Assembly: GCA_028551475.1 (NCBI GenBank)
Contig: CM052354.1
Coordinates: 28,109,258 to 28,173,257, forward strand
Direction: 5' to 3'
Source of the DNA: Casuarina equisetifolia
Lineage: Eukaryota > Streptophyta > Magnoliopsida > Fagales > Casuarinaceae
DNA length: 64,000 nt
The notes beneath the pieces are model-generated. The model saw nothing but the letters and a program-made list of their open reading frames with translations. It was not told where the DNA came from and ran no database searches. A program made the translations under genes and the position numbers. Shown here one piece after another: positions 1 to 10,754 of this stretch. The number at the start of each line of letters is the position of its first letter. Position 1 is the first letter of the stretch.

Positions 1-3000
1 GCCTCTCACCACATCACAGATCCCACTTCCGCTCTCTCTGGTGTCTCCCCCTACTCTAGTGCCTAACAACTTACTGTGGGTGATGGCGTTTCTCTTCTCA
101 TCATTTACACAGGTAATCTCCGCACTCCTACCTTTCAACTTAAAAATGTCTTAGTTGTCCCTTCAATTACTAAGAACCTTTTATCTGTCTTTCAATTTTC
201 CTCTGATAATAATTGTTATTTTTTATTTTTTACCTTTCATTTTTAGGATATTTCATGTCTCATAGGGCAGATCCTCCTCCATGGCACCCTTGATTGTGGC
301 CTCTATTGAGTCTACTTTCTTGGTGCCTCGTCTCCTCCTCATGCACTCATTACTGTTCACTCCAGTCCTCTTTTGTTATGGCACCATCACCTCAGTCATC
401 CTTCCTTTGAAGTTCTTGTCCGTCTTTTGAAGTCTACTAACACTACTTTTGTGTCCTCCTCTTTTCCCCTATGTACGGCATGTGCTCTTAGTAAGACGCA
501 TCGCCAATCCCACCCCCTTCTGAGTCTAAGTCCACTGCACTTCTGCAATTAGTCCATTTTGATGTTTGGGATCCATCTCCTGTAGTGTCTTTGAACGACA
601 ATAAATACTACGTTTGTTTCACTGATGACTTCTTTCGTTTCTCTTAGCTTTTATCATTTCTTTTCTTGCTCTCAATTCCTTGACATATTTACAGTTTTTC
701 ATAAATTTATGGAGACTCAACTTCAGTGCAAGTTGCAAGCTATTCAGTGTGATGGCATTCCCGAGTTCCTTTCTTCAGCTTTTCGCTCCTACCTTCAACA
801 GCATGGTGTTCATCAATGACTCTTTTGCCCATATGCCCCATTTCAAAATGGGATTGCTGAATGCAAGCATCGCCACATAGTTAAGATTAGTCTTACTCTA
901 CTTACCCAGGCTGCTATTCTCACTCACTTTTGGGACTTCACTTTTGAGATGGCTATCTTCTTCATTAACCATCTCCTGACTTCTATTCTTGGGCATAGCT
1001 CTCCTTGGCAGGTGATGTTTCATCACCCCTATGATCTTTCCTACTTACGGGAGTTTGGTTGTGCAGTTTTTCCCTATCTATGGCCCTACTCACCACAGAA
1101 GCTTGCTCCTCGCTCTCGTGCTTGCATCTTTCTTGGCTATCTCCCTAGCTACTGTGGGTATCACTACTACTACCCTACTACCTATAAATACTTCATTGTT
1201 GCTGATGTTGTTTTTCATGAAGTTATTTTTCCCTATCACACTTTACCTACTCTCTCCTTCTCCCCATCATCTCCAACTGCCGTCTCCCCCCCATTACACA
1301 TCCCTCCTCTTAACCCTTCCCCTATTCCCTTACCCACATACTCTCCCTCTTCTCCCTCCTCAGACCCCACTGGTCCTGAGTCCCCTAGTGCAACTACTCC
1401 ACCCCTTCCTTCCCCCCTCGCCTGTCACCCGCATCTAGGATGGTACCATCGCCCGCTGCACTATTACCTGTGCTCATACCTTTGCCCTTGCTACCAACAT
1501 TTCCTCCCCCTACTTGAACCCACATGTTTCTCTCAGGCTGTTCGAGACTCTCACTGGCATGAAGCTATGGCTGTTGAGTACATTGCTTTGATCCGCAATG
1601 CTACTTGGTCTTTGGTTCCTTTACCCTATGGTGCTCGCCCTATTGGCTGCAAGTGGGTCTACAAGATTAAGTTTCAGGGTTGATGGATCTCTTGAACGCT
1701 ATAAGGCTCGCCTGGTGGCCAAGGGTTTTCACCAACAGGAAGGTATTGACTTCACTGAGACCTTCAGTCTAGTTGCCAAACCTATGACTATTCGTACTAT
1801 CATCTCTCTCGCCTACTTTCACGGATGGCCGATCCGCCAACTTGATATTTCCAATGCCTTTCTTCATAGCTATCTTTATGAGGTTGTCTATATGGTTTAA
1901 CCTCCTAATTTTCTGGATCTTGCTTAGCCTTCTCATGTATGTTGTCTTCATCGTTCTCTCTATGGGCTCAAACAAGCTCCTTGTGCCTAGTACCATCACC
2001 TTAGTATGTTTCTGACATCACTTGGTTTCCTCATCTTTGCTGCTGATACATCATTGTTCACTTGTCACACTCCTCAATACAGTATTGTTTTACTTGTATA
2101 TATGGACGACATCATTCTCACTGGCTCCCCTCAGGCTCCTTTCTCCTGCCTTCTTCAGATTCTCTAGACTGAGTTTGCATTCAAGGATCTTGGACCTCTT
2201 CATTACTTTCTTGGCGTCGAGGTTCAACCTACTTCAAATGGCCTTGTTCTTCACCAAGGCAAGTTCACTCACAACATTTTGGTTCGTGCTAAGATGGCTG
2301 ATGCTAAAGCTGTCTTGACTTCTTGCACCACTGATGAACCTCTCTCTGTTTGGAGTGGTGAACCTCTTGAAGACTCAAGCCTCTACCACAGTATTGTTAG
2401 TGCCTTCCAATATCTCACTCTCACTCACTCAGACATTACTTATGCGGTCAACACCACCTGTCAGTTTCTTCATCGCCCCACTATTGCTCATTGGCAAGCT
2501 GTCAAGCACATCCTGTGCTACCTAGCGGTGACTCCTCATCTTGGCCTCCTCTTGACTCATAGCCTATCTATTGCCTTTCATGCCTTCTCAGATGTTGGGT
2601 GGGCTGGTGACCGTGATGATCGTCGCTCTGTAGGTGGCTTATACATTTTTCTTGGTTGCAATCTTATCTCTTGGAGTTCTTGCAAGCAATGCATTGTTGT
2701 TCATTTCAACACTGAAGCCGAATATAAGTCTCTTGCTGACACTACTGCTGAACTCATGTGGCTTGAATACCTTCCTCGGGATCTTCGTGCTCTTCCCCCC
2801 CAACCTCCGACCCTATGGTGCGACAACCTTTTAGAGCTTTACCTGACTGCCAATTCGGTCTTCCATGCTCGCACTAAACATATTGAGATTGATTTTCACT
2901 TTGTTTTAGAACATCTTGCTCGGGGTCAACTTTACCTCCAATTCATCTCTATTGTGGATCAACTTGCTGACATCTTCACCAAAGGTCTTTCATCAACTCG

Positions 3001-3028
3001 CTTTTGCACTTTTCGCTCCAAGCTTTAG
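1..3028 (+). pseudogene. copia pol remnant (protease-integrase-RT-RNase H)
   Basis: Readable domains in order are as follows. Protease tail: about 1-190, with VGDG and KNLLSV motifs and an in-frame TAA near 64. GAG-pre-integrase zinc region: about 375-505 (HHHLSHPSFEV, then CTAC). Integrase core: from about 545, broken after 640, with its C-terminal part at 949-1240. Reverse transcriptase: from about 1540, with the frame broken near 1680. The catalytic YMDD codons lie at about 2099-2110, and GCKWVYKIK and YKARLVAKG motifs are visible. RNase H: about 2360-3028, with TEAEYKSLAD and the terminal HARTKHIEIDFHF and ADIFTKGL motifs. At least four frame changes separate the pieces, so no polyprotein can be made. 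Confidence 0.92.
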
Positions 3029-3048
3029 GTCCATTTTGCCTCTTCAGC

Positions 3049-3059
3049 TTGTAGGGGCA
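3049..3059 (+). other. Polypurine tract of the copia element
   Basis: The stretch TTGTAGGGGCA lies immediately 5' of the TGTTA that opens the 3' LTR. Its position and purine-rich core fit the plus-strand priming site of an LTR retrotransposon. It is short and interrupted by pyrimidines. Confidence 0.55.
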
Positions 3060-3478
3060 TGTTAACACAGTAGAGCGCGTCATCCTCTATGGTGCGTGTT
3101 GAGCATGCGCACGCCACATCATCCACATGTTAGCCGTCGCCACCCGATCGTGACCTGTGCCTAGATCCACGACCCGAGCTCACCCACGAGACGACTCGGT
3201 TCATCCCCAACGCTCTTACAAAACCCTAGCCGTCGTGAATCTTCCACTCTCGGCAATTCTTACCAAATTTGTTTGTAATTGATTGTAATTAAATGTAATT
3301 CCTTATTTAGATTTCAATTATATCTTTATATTGTAAAGCTTTTGTAAAGAATTAATTAAATCAGAGTTTTCATCAATGAAATCAAACCTAGGGTTCATCT
3401 CCTCCGCTGTTCTTCATCTTCTCTGAAATTTTGGCCAAATTAGGTTTCCATTTAGATAGTAAATCTCAATTTCTAACA
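3060..3478 (+). repeat. 3' LTR of the copia element
   Basis: This 419-bp block begins TGTTAACACAG just after the polypurine tract and ends CTAACA, giving the TG...CA termini and short inverted ends (TGTTA/TAACA) typical of LTRs. The following sequence becomes homologous to the intron/exon junction of the other B3 units, which fixes the right boundary. The 5' LTR is not in the window, so LTR-LTR divergence cannot be used for dating here. Confidence 0.85.
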
Positions 3479-3509
3479 TACAGGATATGTTAAAAGTAAA
3501 TTTTGGAAC

Positions 3510-3920
3510 ATGGTTAGAATGAAATTTTCGAGACACATGTGTAGGAATTTTCAGCTTTGAAAGGTACTGGAGAAGAAGTTAAGAAAAACTGACATTAAAG
3601 AATGGTCTAGACTCTACGTACACAAGGGATTTGCTCCCACCATTTATCCTGAAGCTTTTGCTGGTCCTTCAAATGAAAGTAGATGGACTTTTAGAAAGGA
3701 TCTTGCTTTCTATGACCCTAATTTTAATTTCTTACTAATGGTTTTCCATCAAAGAGAAAAAAGATCTTGCTTGAAGGGAGGGTGGGGAGAATTTGTTGCT
3801 GTGAGGAACTTAACAGCAGAAAAGAACATCGAAGTTGATGAACACATTTGCAACGAAGGAACGGAGGAAAGATTCTTCATGATTGGGTCTGTTCGGCTTT
3901 TCGGAATGCTTATTGGGTAG
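3510..3920 (+). pseudogene. B3-domain gene, unit 1 (disrupted)
   Basis: This is the coding exon of a single-B3-domain protein, paralogous to the exons at 14.3 and 18.2 kb. It opens at the conserved ATG (MVR, 3510) and ends at TAG 3918-3920. It carries an in-frame TGA at 3558-3560 where the paralogues have a sense codon (CTTTGA against CGTAGA), and lacks about nine codons between the start and the MKF/MTF segment. Downstream the B3 hallmarks persist: KKLRKTDI, FYDPNF, GGWGEFV and the final GSVRLFGMLIG. A copia 3' LTR ends five bases before the exon's GAT start, so the normal leader is separated or lost. The reading frame is the same before and after the stop. It is probably non-functional. Confidence 0.8.
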
Positions 3921-4700
3921 ATTTGACAACAAAAAAAAAAAAAGCCCTCATGTAATGGTTATTTTTGGTGAGTAAGTCATTTGTAGTGTGTTCCCAGCAT
4001 TACATATCTGTATCTATCTCTTTCCATTAGCAGTTTGCTTATCTAAAAATAAACAAAGTGTGATTAGCATTAGCTTTATTGTCCAAGTATTTGTTTCTCT
4101 TACTAGCTTTGTTAATTTTTTGGGTATATGATGAACTTAAGGTTGTCTCATACATCCATGAAACTCACAAAACATTTCAAAATTTTCCCATTGAAGCTTT
4201 TAGTAGGAGCTCATTCTGTGTAAAACCAAAATATCTATATAGTAAAACTCAAATGTCAATAATGTCATTGGGTAGACAATATGAACCTTATAACTCTAAT
4301 TTGACTAAATAGGCTGCTAGTATTTCTCATCATTTCACACCCATTCAAAACCATACTTTGACCTAAAAACAACATTACCCCTTTGGTAGCTTAGGGATAA
4401 GCCATGTTCTTAGTCTATATAAAACTACATGTGTCCAATTGTACATATAACCTTTCAAGTTTGACCTAAGTACTACTGTTTGGTAATTTATAAGGATTGA
4501 TTAGGCTCATTCTTATGTAACAAATGTGATGAAAGCTGAGCAAAACTCTCGCACTAGGATTTGGTACTGTGTTCCTTCTTACTTAGAGTTCTCTCGCACT
4601 TAAGTGAAATTTGAACTGATCAACATCCTACTCACGTTCTCTCTCTTTATCTTTGTTGGATCCCGTGCTTGTTCTACACACATGTGCACTCAGTCAGCCA
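3921..4700 (+). other. 3' flank of B3 unit 1
   Basis: There is no ORF of substance here. The segment is homologous to the 3' flanks of B3 units 2 (about 14990-15370) and 3 (about 19090-19745). It includes an AATAAA at 4048-4053 in a conserved context, and the shared phrase around 4540-4570 (GAGCAAAACTCTCGCACTAG). The AATAAA probably serves as the poly(A) signal of the original gene. Confidence 0.6.
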
Positions 4701-5930
4701 CCATGATTAATTTAAAATGTAGAGTTTAGACAACACCATAGCTAAGGTAGAGGAAGATGAGGTCCCCTAATAGAGGTTTAACCGTAATAATCCCTGTAAC
4801 TATAGGTATGGAAAAAGTGAGTTTATTTTGGATTCTGGATGATTACACATTAACCCACCATCAGTAGATGCTTTTCTTTTCTTTTCCCATTTGGGTGCAT
4901 CAATTATGAAAACTTTGTCTTGGTTCCCTGCTGGTTGCTAGTTACCCAGGGCATCCATATATGAACATGGCAGAAAATACCAATCATAAAATTAGTGATT
5001 TGTGAGAGATTCCGACATATTATAGACTATGATCTAATTTGGATACATAGCAAATAACTCAAATAATATCATACACATTTAATATGAGATTTTCATTTTT
5101 GACATGACTCTTTTGATGAAGGTGATGAAACTAACGTTATCCAATTCGAAGAAAATAAAACCCAAGTAGTCAAAATTACAAACACATTAAGTAATAAAAA
5201 GCCCTACTACATATTATGCTATTTAAGAAAAAAAAATTGAGAAGCCATTTAACATCTCATATTTGGCGGTAAATATCCCAACCATTCTAAATAAGGGGCC
5301 TAGTCTCCCAGGACCTTTTAAGACAAAATAATTTACATCATTAAGCCCAAATTTTCTTTATTTTTTCAAAGATTGGACATCAAATTTTCAAGTATTTATG
5401 AAGAAAAAAAAAGATAAATTTCTTTAAAAAAGTTGGTCCAGGGACTAAGTTTCAGTCATCGAAAAGCAGACCACTTTCAAAAACTTTACTCTCTTTAATT
5501 AGAAGGATGAACAAACTGTGACCGGATGAGTGACTTGCACAGACTCTAGAACTTCGTGCCATTCAATTTCTGTCAACTTCTTTTTCCACACCTCATGAGG
5601 CTAAGAACTCAAATCCGCACTTTCCAGATATGCCATGGTTAGATTTGCATCTTCTTCGATCCTATGATCCTCAAATCAAACAATTAACAACATTTTCTTT
5701 CTATTTTCACTGTTCCATTGCTGCAATCAACATTTTTAGTCTTTAAATCCGACATAAAAATTGCAACTCAAGCTAGAATAAAAGAATTGAGAACCTCGGA
5801 GAGGGAGACATGAGATGAATGCAAATATTAGGTACTATGAATCTTTCTTCGTAGACACTTAAAAGGGTAAAATTGTAATGAGGAGATCCAAACTACCACA
5901 ACTAGCAGGGCTTTGGACTTGTTAGCTCAA
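4701..5930. other. Unannotated AT-rich intergenic DNA
   Basis: I see no gene, RNA gene or repeat structure. The composition is AT-rich with scattered A-runs and no long open frame. Confidence 0.5.
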
Positions 5931-5933
5931 GTA

Positions 5934-6025
5934 GTGTTAAAGGTGAGTGTTGTCCTACATTGGAAGTGAGAGGATGAGCTTGTGGTCTTATAAGTGATAA
6001 GAATTCTCCACCTAACGTCTTAAGG
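5934..6025 (+). repeat. TRIM/LTR-like fragment
   Basis: The stretch starts TGTTAAAGGTGAG, contains GTTGTCCTACATTGGAAGT and a TATAAGTG box, and ends around CACCTAACGTCTTAAGG. This order resembles the 5' part of small plant LTRs (a cell-stress-type 'cccacattgg' block followed by TATA). It meets the 3'-truncated integrase of the - strand copia remnant. No second LTR was found, so this is a solo or broken piece at best. Confidence 0.3.
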
Positions 6026-6689
6026 TTTTGGCTTTCATAAGGAATGTCCAAGTGCTGTGTGAAAAATCATCTACAATGGCAAGAAAATAATGAGCTCCTG
6101 AATATGTAGGAACTTTGTAAGGACCCTAAATGTCGATATGGATTAGTTTAAAATTTTTTTGAGTAGAGGTAATTCTAGTAGGAAAAGATGAGCGGGTTTG
6201 CTTTGCTAATGGACAAACATGGTAACTTTTAATGTTATCTAAAGTAACATCTTTAGAAAAATTAGAAATAAATCGCATAACAAAAGATGATGGATGTCCC
6301 AATCTTTGATGCAAAATATTACAATCCATGGAAATAAAAGGTTTATTACATGAATTGTTTGAATGAAAAGGTACTACAACATTAACAAAAGGTATGACAT
6401 TGTCTATGGAATTATCATGGTGAGTTTCTTCATGACTAGACTCTAAGAAATATAGCCCATCCTTCACTCTACCCTGTCCCGTCACTTTCCCAGTCAAGAT
6501 GTCCTGTATCACACAAAAATGAGAGTGGAGGTAAATCATACTATTGGTTTCGATGGTGAATTTAAAGGTGGAAATGAGATTTGATGTGAACACAGGAGAA
6601 TATAAAACAATTTTTAAGAAGATGCCATTAGGTAAAGTCACAGAACCAATATTGGAAACGAGAACATGGGTATTGTTAGGCAAGCGCAC
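6026..6689 (-). pseudogene. copia protease/pre-integrase/integrase remnant
   Basis: The long open piece (6689-6126) reads through the protease C-terminal part (VTLPNGIFLKIVLYSP, LISTFKF), then the GAG-pre-integrase zinc motif (HQRLGHPSSFVM, then CPLAKQTR). The integrase core continues past a stop into GPYKVPTYSGAHYFL and DDFSHSTWTFLMK, ending near 6026. The DDFS aspartate belongs to the integrase catalytic triad. The downstream catalytic residues are deleted. Confidence 0.85.
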
Positions 6690-6776
6690 TGTCCTACATT
6701 CATAAACACATGTTCAAGGAGACATTAGACAATTAAAGTCACAAGTAATGTGATCACTAGCACCTATATCTAAAAT

Positions 6777-8003
6777 CTAAACTGAGGAAGGTGTAGATGG
6801 TATACCTACCACGTTGGCACTAGCACTGACAATGACATTGTTGTTGATAAGGGTCACAATCTGCTCAAGTTGCTCCTTAGTGAAGCTAAAGGGCACATGT
6901 GAAGATGTCTCATTAGAACCAGCAACATAGGCAATCATAGATGTATTCTCCTCCTTCCCTTTGCTTTTCAATGGATACCCAACAATCTTGTAGCACTTCT
7001 TTGATTTATGCCCATGTTGTCCACAATGCAATCACTTTACAAGTTGAAAACAATCATCTTTCTTATGCCCAGGTTTCTTGCAAAAGCTACGGACATGATT
7101 TTTTTGTGCATTTTTAGGAGCTATAATTGTTGCAGCAGTTGACTGGCCAATGATATCAATGGGTGTGGTGTCTTCCAAGGCATGTGATAAGGTGTTTCTT
7201 GTATGCATTAGGGTTATGGTTAACCCTGACTTGAAAGAAAAAGCAAGGGCTTCAACCTTTTGAAAATTACCAGCAAGTTTCCTAGTGGCTTCTTCCTCCC
7301 GAACCATGGTAATTGTGTCCTCAAGAGATGGAAGTAGCTGTAAGTTAGAAATATAAGAACAAATAGCTAAATATGAGGCATTGAGGCTAAGAAGAAATTC
7401 AACCACTTGGTCTTATTCTTCATACTCACGAAAAGAGTCAAGCTTCACCAAGTCAGGATGACAAATGGCAACATAACTATGTAATTGATCCCACAATTTT
7501 TCACGATGATTGACATACTCATCGATACTTTCATATAATTGAACACATAAACTAATGTCCCTTTTAACAGAGATAATATCCTTACTCCTTATCTTATTAA
7601 ACTTAGATGTAAGTTTTTACCAAACATCACCAGTTGTTGTAGCATAGGTGAACCGACGATATAAGTTTGGCATAAGGATGTGAGAAGCCAAGAGAGAACG
7701 AGGGCATTACACCTCTCCTAATGAGGCTGTAGGGGAGAATCAAGAGGCAGTGCTGGTATAGTTCTGTAAACAATTGTAAGTTTATTCTTCCCAAGCAATG
7801 CAATGCGTATGTCCCTGAGACCAATAAGTAAAATTTTCAGCACCAAGCAATTTTTCAGGAACAAGCAAAGCACCAGGAGGTTCATTGGCACTCATATAAA
7901 GGGGGTCATGCTTAGTCGTTGAACCCATAATAAGGGCAGAAGGATTGGTAGGTGGTGAAGGAGAACGGTTCCGAGTGTTCTTCTTTTGTTTTCCACCAGC
8001 CAT
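6777..8003 (-). pseudogene. copia gag remnant
   Basis: The start codon (complement of 8001-8003) is followed by a basic N-terminus, GGKQKKNTRNRSP. Next come the typical plant copia gag phrases GALLVPEKLLGAENF and, after frame breaks, VEFLLSLNASYLAI and VREEEATRKL. Two zinc knuckles follow: the first reads FCKKPGHKKDDC with its leading Cys lost, and the second reads HCGQHGHKSKKC. An in-frame TGA (complement of 7032-7034) sits exactly where the first Cys of the second knuckle is expected. There are several further frame breaks between 7410 and 7780. Confidence 0.8.
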
Positions 8004-8516
8004 GGAGAGAAAATAAAAATTGCAGCACACGAACAAAAAAGTCCAAAGTAGAGAAATACCAGAAGATTGCAAGAAATTTCTTGCTTCCTACACGGCAAAA
8101 AGAACAAAATTGTGTTGCCAAAAAAAAATCTGTGTGCTCTCCCACACAGAACCAAAGGAGAAAAATACACTACAGGAAGATGGCGCAAAATAACCCAGAA
8201 ACATTGACCAACCATTGAAGTGCCAATTGATGGCCAACAGAAAGCACCAGAGAAAAAATGGAACCAAGCAGTATTGAGAACAAATTGGAACCACAAGACA
8301 ACAAAACACATTTGTTGTGAAAGAAACACAGGACTTTGCACGAAGGCACACCAAGTGTTTGTGAAGAAAACCCAAAGAAACCAAGATAAGAACCACCAAT
8401 GCAAGATAGCTCAAAAAAATTCAAAAAACACGACTTTTCATATAGGGAGGTGTGAAAAAATGTGATGAATGAACTTTTATGCAGAAGCGAAAAAAAAAAT
8501 AGAGGCTAGAATTGAA

Positions 8517-8530
8517 CCTGCGTTGATACC
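8517..8530 (-). other. Primer-binding-site-like sequence
   Basis: The complement reads GGTATCAACGCAGG, a near match to the TGGTATCAGAGC type of site complementary to initiator tRNA-Met that plant copia elements use. Its position about 515 bases upstream of gag on the same strand is appropriate. The leading T is a C here. Confidence 0.5.
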
Positions 8531-8531
8531 G

Positions 8532-10750
8532 TCTTAAAGAGTGAGAATCAACATAAATTCTGGAATAAAACCTCTTTTCTTAAGAACAAAAATATATGTA
8601 AAATAAGGAAACCTCATCAGCGGATTCATGTGCACAATATTTGAACAAGAGAATTGTCCTTAAAGATTGGTTTGATGAAACTTTTTGGTGCATTGATTGG
8701 GTAAAAAAATCATCTGACACTTCAAATGATTCTACAATTTGGACTTGTTGATAATGCATAATCAACTCTTATGACCAAAGCTGGTAGTAGTTTCAAATTC
8801 CCTTCCATTTGCAAGCCTTGCTATGGGGGTGTTGGAATGAGGCAAGTTTATCAGTGATTGTGCCCTGTTACAATGCTCATGGACATCCAAATTCCTAAGC
8901 AAAAAAATTCAAAGCAATGTTCTATGGTATTTCCAATTTCTAAATAAGTTAAAATGGACATTTATATGATATACTGAGGTCTTTCTTTTCAAAATGATAT
9001 TTTCAATCACATGTTCTTGAGTGGTACTCTCTAACTTTTCTTAAAAAGTTCTCATGAATCAATCTCACATCTTTAGATGCTTGATGCCAGTACCTTTAAT
9101 TAAAATCATAGAATTACATATAATTTAATGTTATAATTACTAATCAAATAGACAAGAATGGAATGGCTAACTAAAACAATAAATAAATAAATAAATGGAC
9201 TTCTAATAGCTACAAATATTTTTGGAACCCCTTCGCCCCTTCCTTTTAAAGGAATTTTGTTTGCATATGTCAAAAAAAAAAAAACGTTGAACTTACTGAC
9301 TCAAGCATAAGACCGTGGCTGCCTATATTTTGTGAAAGGTACCAAGTCATCCTAGTATATATAGGACGAAATGTTTCCGGTGGTTAAATAATTTGTTCTG
9401 TAGAAAAAAAATTAAGTAACTTTGTTTGATGAAAATTAATGAGTTGAAGTTGTAGTTCACGATCTCACTTCATGATCATTTCCAAAAAAAAATAAAAATC
9501 ACAAGATATCTACAAATTCTTGCACCAATAAAAGAAGTTCTTCAAAATTAACTCTTATCTTTTTTACTTCTTGTTTTTAGCTTCATCAAGAAGGTAGATG
9601 AATTTTCAAAAGGCATAATCTTATACTTGGGTTTCACATGTTATCAAATTATCACTTCTATCGATTCTTTATACGAAAAGTAATGATCATGTTGCAACGT
9701 AGATAAATCATCTGTTGTCATTATTTGATGAAAGTTCAACTCACGAGTCATGCTGCATTGGGCTGATAAATGGACCCCAATAGGATAAAAATCGGCCTGT
9801 TATGTATCAATAACAAGACCTAGCTAACATGTCAAATAATGGATTTCAAACCAACAACTCAGTAGCGGACCGACTAAATGGGGAAATCCAAGTTCAACAA
9901 TGCGAGTTTGTGCACGAAAGGAACTTGGTGGCCCGTGTAGGTAGCATGAAGCATACTGCGACTAGAGATGAACAGTAGCAAGTGAAGGTGTGAGTGAAGG
10001 TTAATGTAGTCAAACTCTTAACAAATCAATCAATCTATATCTTGTAAATGACAAAGAAAAAGACACAAGTTGAAACACCCCAAAATAGACGCAAGTGTGT
10101 TGTGCTTCAAATCCCTGTAACTGGTGAGCCGTCTTCTGGAATCTTTTCACTTCTTCATATTTATGACTATCTGAGTATTAGTTCCTTACAAGAGCTTCAA
10201 AAAATGGCCATTAAATGCAAGTACCTTTTTACTCTTTAATGTATCACAGGAAAACAAAAAGATCAACAATTTCCTTATCTACGGTCTAAAACAACAAGGA
10301 AAACTCAACTTGCCAATCAATTTAGTCTAGCTATTTTGATGGTCTGACATTGAAGAATCATTGTACGAGGCATGTTCTGCAGCCAAAAAGAAAATAATGA
10401 ATTTGGTAGACATGTATTTTATTAGTTACAACGAAATAATTCTCTAATTTTATACAAATAAGAGTGGAACACATAAAATAGAGTCCATAAAAATCAAACG
10501 TGATTACTGACTAACTAACTAACTAACTTTAGAGGTTTCCAATTCATAATCTGGTTTTAAAAGACTTGATCAAAATGAATGTAATTTGAAATATTAAAAA
10601 TTGCTTTTAATTATCCAATTAACTCAATTCTTGTACAATCTCTAAAGGATATTGTATAATAGCAATTTTTACTTTTCATATAAACAAATAGTGTCTTTTG
10701 AAAGAAGTGTCAACAAAAGAAAAAAGATTAAAATGAAGAAATGTCCTGCG
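8532..10750. other. Unannotated intergenic DNA
   Basis: I recognise no gene. The start may contain a decayed 5' LTR of the - strand copia element. A short AAAT tract lies near 9180-9196. An ORF of 63 codons at 10048-10239 has no recognisable motif and no visible paralogue, so it is not called. Confidence 0.45.
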
Positions 10751-10754
10751 TCTA

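Larger units (their letters stand above)
1..3478 (+). mobile_element. Decayed Ty1/copia LTR retrotransposon, 3' portion
   Basis: The element is read on the + strand in copia domain order: protease, integrase, reverse transcriptase, RNase H, then a 3' LTR. The window opens inside the protease active-site region (ASHH at the first codons). The 5' LTR, primer-binding site and gag lie outside the window. Many frameshifts and stops make it non-autonomous. Its right end (TAACA at 3474-3478) is directly followed by TACAG and the B3 exon of unit 1, so the insertion lies at the end of that gene's leader intron. Confidence 0.93.
6026..8530 (-). mobile_element. Second decayed Ty1/copia element (gag to integrase)
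   Basis: On the - strand the order is a primer-binding-site-like stretch (8517-8530), an untranslated leader of about 500 bp, gag (ATG at 8003), zinc knuckles, protease/GAG-pre-integrase, and the start of the integrase core. It then breaks off near 6026. Reverse transcriptase, RNase H and the 3' LTR are missing, so the element is truncated as well as mutated. A 5' LTR would lie above 8531, but its outer edge cannot be fixed. Confidence 0.85.

Noticed and set aside
8088-8424. Several overlapping 70-170-codon ORFs on the - strand and one on the + strand
   Set aside because: They lie in the untranslated leader of the second copia element between its primer-binding site and gag. The composition is low-complexity and no domain is visible.
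10048-10239. 63-codon + strand ORF
   Set aside because: No motif or duplicate in the window. ORFs of this length are frequent by chance.
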